From the NCBI GenBank assembly GCA_027574665.1, contig CM050656.1:9561501-9625500 (forward strand): a stretch of 64,000 bases of DNA. The letters run 5' to 3'. The number at the start of each line of letters is the position of its first letter. Within the stretch, counting starts at the first letter, position 1. This DNA is from Rhynochetos jubatus. Lineage: Eukaryota > Chordata > Aves > Eurypygiformes > Rhynochetidae. The position numbers were made by a program, and so were the translations under genes. Positions 62,201-64,000 of the stretch are shown here, one piece after another. The notes under the pieces were generated by a model, which was not told the origin of the DNA, did not search any database, and saw only the letters and a list, made by a program, of their open reading frames with translations.

Positions 62201-64000
62201 CCAGGCAAAGGGTCAGTAACGCTTCCAGGAGTGTTTGTTAAAATGACATTGATGGCAGTCCCGGTGCTGCCTGGGTGTTTGGTGACACATGTGCCCTGAC
62301 AGCAAGCAGAGGATGTCTCCCAGCTTCCCTGCTTTGGACTGCAGCACAGGATGCTGCTGGAGAGATGTCACCTTCCAATAGTTTCAAAGAGCTCCTGATC
62401 TGCTGTTGTGGGGCTGTACTTTCTTTCCATTTCCACCTGAGCTACAGTTTTGTGTCTTGGTATATCGTGAGTGTTTGGAAGTTAAAAAAACCCCAGAAGT
62501 TCAGCCAAAATTTTTGGAGTCCAATTTTCATATTATGTCAGAACAGGATTCCAGATTGGAGCAATATTATGTTTTGGCTTATGTGTTCCAGAAAATTGGT
62601 TACAGATCCAGATTGTGAGTTAAGTCTACTTGTTGATGACAGTGCTGGGGAAAACACTGGAGGGTTTTGGGGTTTTTTTAATAATCTGGAACATGCCCAG
62701 ATAACTTTCATACTACAGGTTTTGAAAATAGGTTCTTGCTTGAAATTTTTCATTACACGTTTGCATTTAGAGTTCTCTTACCTTGAAAGTTCCTTCCTTC
62801 CTTCCTCTTTCCAGTTTCTGTGGAGAAAGCAGTGAGAGAGGAAGTTGGAGAAGAATTGGAACAAGATATTTAAAGGCAAAGATTTCAAAGACTGCTGCAT
62901 TATTAGAAAAGGAACATATTCACCTACAGAAAAGGGCTGATTTACATTAAAAACGTTTAAGGACTGTTGACTACCTGTATTTATTAGTGAGGGAATAAAC
63001 TATAAAAGTGTATGAAAGAGTGATTGGTAAAAACATTTGGAGTTCGAGGTAGTAGCATGCTGCTCTGTGCATTGCTGTGTTTGCTGTAAAGCATTTACTA
63101 TCCCTTCTTTTTAAAGAACTGGTTTATGAAGTGTTTCTTGGAAAGATTTGTTCAAAAGAAACGGGAAAGACTTGTTAGTTTTTTAAACAATATCTTGTGG
63201 GTTGAATGTAAAAAATGCTTTTTTCCTATGAGTGTTTTATCATGGATTTGTCACCTCATTATGACAGAGAGGGGAAAAAAGCAGGACAAGGGGGCAGCTT
63301 GATTGTCCTGACTGACTTAGCAGGATTAGTATTAGACATTAGCTGAAAATACCGTGTTCTTGGGTACTCCCTGGCACAACATTTCTTGGTCTGACACTAT
63401 TATTGAGCATTACCTAACAGTGAACACTATAGATCAGTTTTTCCGGTGTAAACTGGTTGTGCTTTCTTTTGATGTCTTCAGACCTGGATCTTATCTTCTC
63501 TCCTATGAGAGACATGTTTGCTGATAAACACAAAGTCAAGGCCCAAAAAGTTCTACCAGCTTAGATGCAAAGAAATCAGTTGCAAGTCTAAGTTGCTTTG
63601 TGTCCACTTCACTAACTTTATCTGTTATTCTTTATTTTTCTCCTGACTGATCCCCATCCTGTTTCAAAATGCTTTCTTGAAGATGTTCTGCATCTTTACG
63701 TCCTATACTGGACCTCTCAAACAACCCCTCCTTAAAAAAAAAAAAATTGAAAATAATTCAAAATTCATCATCCAGTTTGTTCCAGATGCCGGCATGGCTA
63801 GAAAGCGTCAGCTGGTTGCACTGGGAACAGCCTGTCTTGTGGTGTCAGTCCTGGAGCTCTCATGTCCAGCCCAGCCACTGGTGTGTAGTTCACCAGAGTT
63901 TCCTCCTGGTGTGCTTTTTGCTCTTTGCTAAGTTGTGTGACATTTTGCAAACCATATCTTTTGGATCACATTTGCCTTGGGTTAAAATCATGTTGAAAAC
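56409..64000. other. Intron downstream of the exon, runs off the window
   Basis: It begins with the GTAAGC donor at 56403. No second exon with matching phase is convincing before the window ends, so this intron is at least 7.6 kb long. It contains the (AT)16 microsatellite. The 186-codon frame at 62275-62835 has no recognised domain, and its frame is not supported by splice sites. Confidence 0.6.
59252..59283 (+). repeat. (AT)16 microsatellite
   Basis: There are 32 nt of uninterrupted alternating A and T between 'ggtggtga' and 'aggtgcag'. It is the longest pure dinucleotide run here and is likely polymorphic. Confidence 0.95.

Noticed and set aside
62275-62835. 186-codon + strand open frame
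   Set aside because: It is rich in F, S, L and C with no domain. Codon use matches the AT-rich intron, and there is no convincing splice pair.
63494-63575. Acceptor-like TTCAG-free stretch starting 'gatcttatcttctctc', open for 27 codons
   Set aside because: The only open reading needs phase 2, which does not match the phase-0 end of the 56256 exon. It ends in a stop with no donor.
1-64000. Bacterial-type systems, CRISPR arrays, tRNA or rRNA genes
   Set aside because: No regularly spaced repeats, no tRNA-like or rRNA-like sequence that I recognise, and no operon-like ORF packing. The repeats are those of a bird genome.

Overview
The window looks like bird nuclear DNA. Two things point to this: 3' ends of CR1 LINEs with the usual avian tail wording (for example 'ttccaacccaaaccattct' on + near 25750 and its complement on - near 28620), and an avian-type endogenous-retrovirus LTR at about 29376-29853. 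Decayed MIR-like fragments are also present, as expected in an amniote genome. There is no bacterial or phage gene organisation: no operons, no dense ORFs, no CRISPR array. I recognise no tRNA or rRNA gene.

Almost the whole window reads as non-coding. The only segment I can support as coding is one 147-nt internal exon on the + strand, 56256-56402. It has a pyrimidine-rich tract and AG before it and a consensus GTAAGC donor after it. It is open in phase 0 and encodes 49 residues in typical coding codon usage. I do not recognise the protein. The simplest reading is that most or all of the window lies inside large introns of one + strand gene, with at least several kb of intron on each side. 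Part of the upstream stretch could equally be intergenic.

Layout. 1-10566: unique sequence with a few AT-rich blocks that could be regulatory, one MIR relic and a C-rich tract. 10567-25407: two short CR1 ends, unique sequence, a candidate regulatory block near 11.1-11.35 kb, small duplications and a MIR relic. 25408-29853: the repeat-rich core, with a + CR1, a - CR1 facing it about 2.8 kb away, and an LTR beside the second CR1. 29854-36390: MIR relics, a 49-bp tandem duplication, a palindromic CRE-like site, a 285-nt pyrimidine tract and a G-quadruplex motif. 47.9-49.1 kb: a run of 28 G and, about 1.1 kb later, a run of 28 C. 52564-64000: a small CR1 end, the exon, an (AT)16 microsatellite and otherwise plain intron.

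No set of genes here works together as a system, and I found no convincing novel protein system. The most notable signals are the exon of unknown identity, the matched G28/C28 runs with a duplicated flank, the long pyrimidine tract, and the CR1/LTR cluster with an internal AT-rich minirepeat.
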